Notes under the pieces: model-generated
Seen by the model: the letters and a program-made list of their open reading frames with translations, nothing else
The model's database searches: none
Told to the model about the DNA's origin: nothing
Source of the DNA: JACCXJ01 sp052387115
Lineage (GTDB): Bacteria; Pseudomonadota; Gammaproteobacteria; JACCXJ01
Assembly: GCA_052387115.1 (NCBI GenBank)
Contig: JBQTJM010000044.1
Span: 1-15,591, forward strand
Direction of reading: 5' to 3'
DNA: 15,591 nucleotides
Made by a program: the position numbers and the translations under genes
Shown: piece after piece, positions 13,515-15,591 of the stretch
How positions within the stretch are numbered: the stretch's first letter is position 1
How the letters are laid out: every line of letters starts with the position of its first letter

Positions 13515-14225
13515 TCATGAGGATGGGAGGTCGTGTGGGCCCGGATGCGTCGCACGCTCGATCCGACCCCCTTCGAGGGTCATGCGACGCGCACAGTGGG
13601 CGGCGAGTGTCTCGTCGTGGGTCACCAGTATCAAGGTCGTCCCGTAGCTGGCGTTGAGCGAAAACAACAGCTCGCCGATCGCGGCCCCGGTCTTACGGTC
13701 GAGGTTGCCGGTCGGCTCGTCCGCAAACAGGACCCGGGCCCCGGCGGCGAAAGCACGCGCGATCGCCACGCGTTGCTGCTCCCCGCCCGAGAGTTGGTTC
13801 GGATAGTGACGGAGCCGGTGGCGGAGGCCGACACGATCGAGGGCGGTGCGGGCCGAGTCTGCGGCCGAGGGGTCGCCGCTCAACTCCATCGGCAACATGA
13901 CGTTCTCATGCGCCGTCAGGCTCGGGAGCAGGTGAAAGGACTGGAATACGAAGCCGACCCGCTGGCGGCGAAACTCGGCGCGGCCGTCCTCGTCGAGCTC
14001 CCCCAGATCGACGCCGTCGAAAACCACCCGTCCGCGCGTCGGGCTGTCGAGCCCCGCCAACAGTCCGAGCAGGGTCGATTTTCCGGATCCCGAGACCCCC
14101 ACCACGGCGAGGCTCTCGGACCGCCTCATGGCAAAGCTGATATCATCGAGTATGGTCAGCGGTCCCGCGGGGCTCGGGACCTCCTTGGTGAGCCCCACCG
14201 CACGAATGATGATCTCGTTATCCAT
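13515..14225 (-). CDS. ybbA: ABC transporter ATP-binding protein, YbbA/LolD type
   Basis: This is a 236-residue ATPase of the MacB/LolD/YbbA group, which powers FtsX-like membrane partners rather than classical importers. The start ATG 14223-14225 is preceded by GAGAGAAT. Motifs: Walker A GVSGSGKST (43-51), Q-loop FVFQSFHLLPSLTAHENVMLP (Gln95), signature LSGGEQQR (145-152), Walker B VLFADEP (165-171) with GNLD D-loop, and H-loop VTHDE (His203). The gene is divergent from tesA, the same arrangement as E. coli ybbA/tesA, which supports the name. However, the large FtsX-type permease that follows ybbA in E. coli is absent and hemH comes next, so its membrane partner must be encoded elsewhere or be missing. 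The start overlaps the tesA start by about 20 bases on opposite strands. Confidence 0.88.
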   Translation of the reverse strand: MDNEIIIRAVGLTKEVPSPAGPLTILDDISFAMRRSESLAVVGVSGSGKSTLLGLLAGLDSPTRGRVVFDGVDLGELDEDGRAEFRRQRVGFVFQSFHLLPSLTAHENVMLPMELSGDPSAADSARTALDRVGLRHRLRHYPNQLSGGEQQRVAIARAFAAGARVLFADEPTGNLDRKTGAAIGELLFSLNASYGTTLILVTHDETLAAHCARRMTLEGGRIERATHPGPHDLPSS

Positions 14226-14853
14226 ATTCTCTCGTCGGCTCGGCGCCGTTTGGCTCGTCGCGACCCTGCTAGCTTTTGCTATTCTGGTTGCCGTGGCCGG
14301 GCCGGCGGCCGGCAATATACTGGTACTGGGCGACAGTCTCAGTTCCGCCTACAACATGGAAACGGAACGCGGCTGGGTCGAGCGTCTACGTCAGCGCTTG
14401 CAGCAACAAGGCCGCCCCCACGACGTATTCAATGCCAGCATCCCCGGCCAGACCACCGCCGGCGGCCTCGCGATGCTGGACGGGCTCCTCTCCCGGCACA
14501 GGCCCGCCATCGTGGTCATCGAGCTGGGCGGCAACGACGGACTCCGCGGCCTGCCGCTCCGCGAGGTCCGATCCAATCTCTCGCTCATCATCGAGACAAC
14601 GCTGGCGCGCGGCGCCAAGGTGCTCTTGATCCCCATCGAAATTCCGCCCAATTACGGGCGTGCGTACACCGAGGGGCTGCGCGAGATCTACCGCGACTTG
14701 GCCGACCGCTACGGGGTGCGCAAGAGCCCTTTCATCCTGGAGGGCATCGCCGACAAGCCAGAACGCATGCTAGAGGACGGCATACATCCGAAACCCGAGG
14801 CCCAGGAAGCGATGTTGGAAAACGTCTGGCCGTCCCTCCTGCCCCTGCTATGA
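14206..14853 (+). CDS. tesA: Arylesterase / thioesterase I, GDSL (SGNH) family
   Basis: This is a periplasmic SGNH hydrolase of 215 residues that cleaves acyl-thioesters, aryl esters and lysophospholipids in characterised relatives. The N-terminus MMISLSIFSRRLGAVWLVAT with a following hydrophobic stretch is a signal peptide, probably cut after AAG or nearby. Block I GDSLSSAYN holds Ser44, block III GGND holds Asn110, and block V DGIHPKPEAQ holds Asp191 and His194. The oxyanion Gly lies in the SIPGQTTAGG segment. The signal peptide requires a start at 14206 or 14209, which places the start codon inside the divergent ybbA gene. Extending to an ATG at 14128 would add residues antisense to ybbA and spoil the signal peptide. 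The stop TGA overlaps the ATG of the Nudix gene (ATGA), implying coupled translation. Confidence 0.93.
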   Translation: MMISLSIFSRRLGAVWLVATLLAFAILVAVAGPAAGNILVLGDSLSSAYNMETERGWVERLRQRLQQQGRPHDVFNASIPGQTTAGGLAMLDGLLSRHRPAIVVIELGGNDGLRGLPLREVRSNLSLIIETTLARGAKVLLIPIEIPPNYGRAYTEGLREIYRDLADRYGVRKSPFILEGIADKPERMLEDGIHPKPEAQEAMLENVWPSLLPLL

Positions 14854-15461
14854 ACTATTGCAACCATTGCGGTGCGCGCATCGAGCGGCGCATCCCCGAA
14901 GGAGACAACCGCCTGCGCGAGGTGTGCACGGCCTGCGGGTACATCCATTATCTGAACCCCAAGATCGTGGCAGGCTGCATCGCCGAATGGGGCGATCGGA
15001 TCCTCCTGTGCCGGCGCGCCATCGAACCCCGCTACGGGCTTTGGACCCTGCCGGCCGGGTTCATGGAGAACGGCGAAACGGCCCTGGAGGCGGCGGTACG
15101 CGAGACGCGAGAAGAGGCCAACGCCCGCGTCGAGGTCAGCGGTCTCTTCGCCCTCTTGAATCTGCCCCATGTCAGCCAGGTGTATATGATCTTCCGCGCC
15201 GAGGTCATCGCGGTGGACGGCGGGCCGGGACCCGAGAGCCTGGAGGTCCAGCCTTTGGACGAGACGTCGATCCCCTGGGATCGGCTGGCCTTCCCGACGA
15301 TCCTGCACGCCCTGCGATTCTACTATAGTGACCGGCGCGCGGGCGCGTTCGGCTTCCATATGGGCGACATCATCAAAAACGGTGATCGCGCGAGCTTCGT
15401 GGCGCGGAGGGCGTGCCCGGAGGGGTTGGCGCCGGGCGCGATCGCATCTAGCCACCGCTGA
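14850..15461 (+). CDS. Zinc-ribbon Nudix hydrolase
   Basis: This 203-residue protein has an N-terminal zinc ribbon (Cys4 and Cys7 in CNHCGA; Cys26 and Cys29 in CTACGY) followed by a Nudix domain. The Nudix box runs from Gly70: G-FMENG-E76, then RETREEANA (84-92). In the REUxEExGU consensus the Gly is replaced by Asn. I recall EEANA as normal for this branch, so it need not mean loss of activity; the metal-binding glutamates are present. The NPKIV.GCI.EW..R.LLCRRAIEPRYGLWTLPAGFMENGE run is characteristic of a conserved proteobacterial Nudix group related to NADH pyrophosphatase. The substrate is likely a nucleoside diphosphate derivative, but is not determinable. The ATG at 14850 overlaps the tesA stop by four bases, so both are probably one operon. 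Confidence 0.93.
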   Translation: MNYCNHCGARIERRIPEGDNRLREVCTACGYIHYLNPKIVAGCIAEWGDRILLCRRAIEPRYGLWTLPAGFMENGETALEAAVRETREEANARVEVSGLFALLNLPHVSQVYMIFRAEVIAVDGGPGPESLEVQPLDETSIPWDRLAFPTILHALRFYYSDRRAGAFGFHMGDIIKNGDRASFVARRACPEGLAPGAIASSHR

Positions 15462-15484
15462 GATGCTTGTGAAAAAATCGTCGC

Positions 15485-15586
15485 GAGCGAAGGGAGGTCG
15501 CGTTCCGCCGGAGCGCAGGAACCGGAGTGTATGTTGAAATACATGAGGATTCCGAGCACCGCCGGAATGCGAGATCCCGAGCGCAG
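15485..15586. repeat. Long imperfect palindrome, possible REP-like or MITE-like element
   Basis: The arms 15499-15532 and 15539-15571 are imperfect inverted repeats. CGCGTTCCGCCGGAGCGCAG on the left corresponds to the reverse complement CGCATTCCGGCGGTGCTCGG of the right arm. The tips TGTAT and ATACA meet around a short GTTGAA loop. The similarity continues outward (GCGAAGGGAGGTCGC against GCGAGATCCCGAGCGC), giving a foldable unit of roughly 100 bases. No coding frame in 15462-15591 looks real. The element directly follows the Nudix gene, where dispersed palindromic repeats and terminators are common. Only one copy is in the window, so repeat status is an inference. Confidence 0.55.
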
Positions 15587-15591
15587 CAGAT

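Noticed and set aside
13533..14849. Plus-strand frame extending far upstream of the Nudix gene
   Set aside because: The extension is antisense to ybbA and out of frame with tesA; the Nudix zinc ribbon begins at the ATG at 14850.
1..15591. CRISPR array, defence system, toxin-antitoxin pair or biosynthetic gene cluster
   Set aside because: I found no regularly spaced repeats and no nuclease, toxin or modular synthase motifs; the lone monooxygenase has no pathway partners nearby.

Overview
The window looks like a piece of a high-GC proteobacterial chromosome, most probably a gammaproteobacterium. It carries a single-chain PurL of about 1,300 residues, the divergent ybbA/tesA pair familiar from gammaproteobacteria, a proteobacterial ferrochelatase, and a zinc-ribbon Nudix hydrolase. 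This placement rests on gene type and recognised sequence features only; no database comparison was possible.

Left edge (1-2440): the C-terminal part of a multicopper oxidase with an unusual motif order runs in from outside the window. It is followed by a visibly less GC-rich patch with two small proteins of unknown function. One resembles small secreted proteins with an ICPL...Y.V.C.LP pattern. The other is a membrane-anchored coiled-coil protein with a CRSRQCRVEL motif. A hairpin precedes the second gene and a terminator-like hairpin follows it. Core gene (2632-6546): purL, the FGAM synthase of purine biosynthesis, complete with its glutaminase domain.

Accessory stretch (6700-9772): this looks like a decaying cluster of the families that often travel together under ECF sigma factors. 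Two intact genes (a YciI/DGPF protein behind an ECF42-like promoter, and a DUF899 thioredoxin-like protein) and an intact DUF1579 protein are interspersed with remnants. These are a frameshifted SRPBCC gene cut off after its first ~45 residues, a frameshifted C-terminal piece of a VOC/PhnB protein, and the N-terminal piece of an AHSA1-type SRPBCC gene joined to another VOC-like tail. A possible IS91-type transposase tail lies just beyond. No sigma factor gene is in the window.

Right half (9773-15591): an FAD-dependent aromatic-ring-type monooxygenase, a minus-strand tRNA-Ser(CGA), and two small genes (a minus-strand 66-residue helical protein and a plus-strand 63-residue membrane protein). 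Then comes a minus-strand ybbA-like ABC ATPase to hemH unit, divergent from a plus-strand tesA to Nudix unit. These units are very compact: the ybbA and tesA starts overlap, tesA and the Nudix gene share an ATGA, and hemH overlaps the small membrane gene tail-to-tail. The window ends in a roughly 100-base imperfect palindrome that looks like a dispersed repeat.

No clearly new multi-gene system stands out. The most informative signals are the decayed DGPF/ECF-type cluster with a surviving sigma-factor-like promoter, the permuted multicopper oxidase, and the long terminal palindrome.
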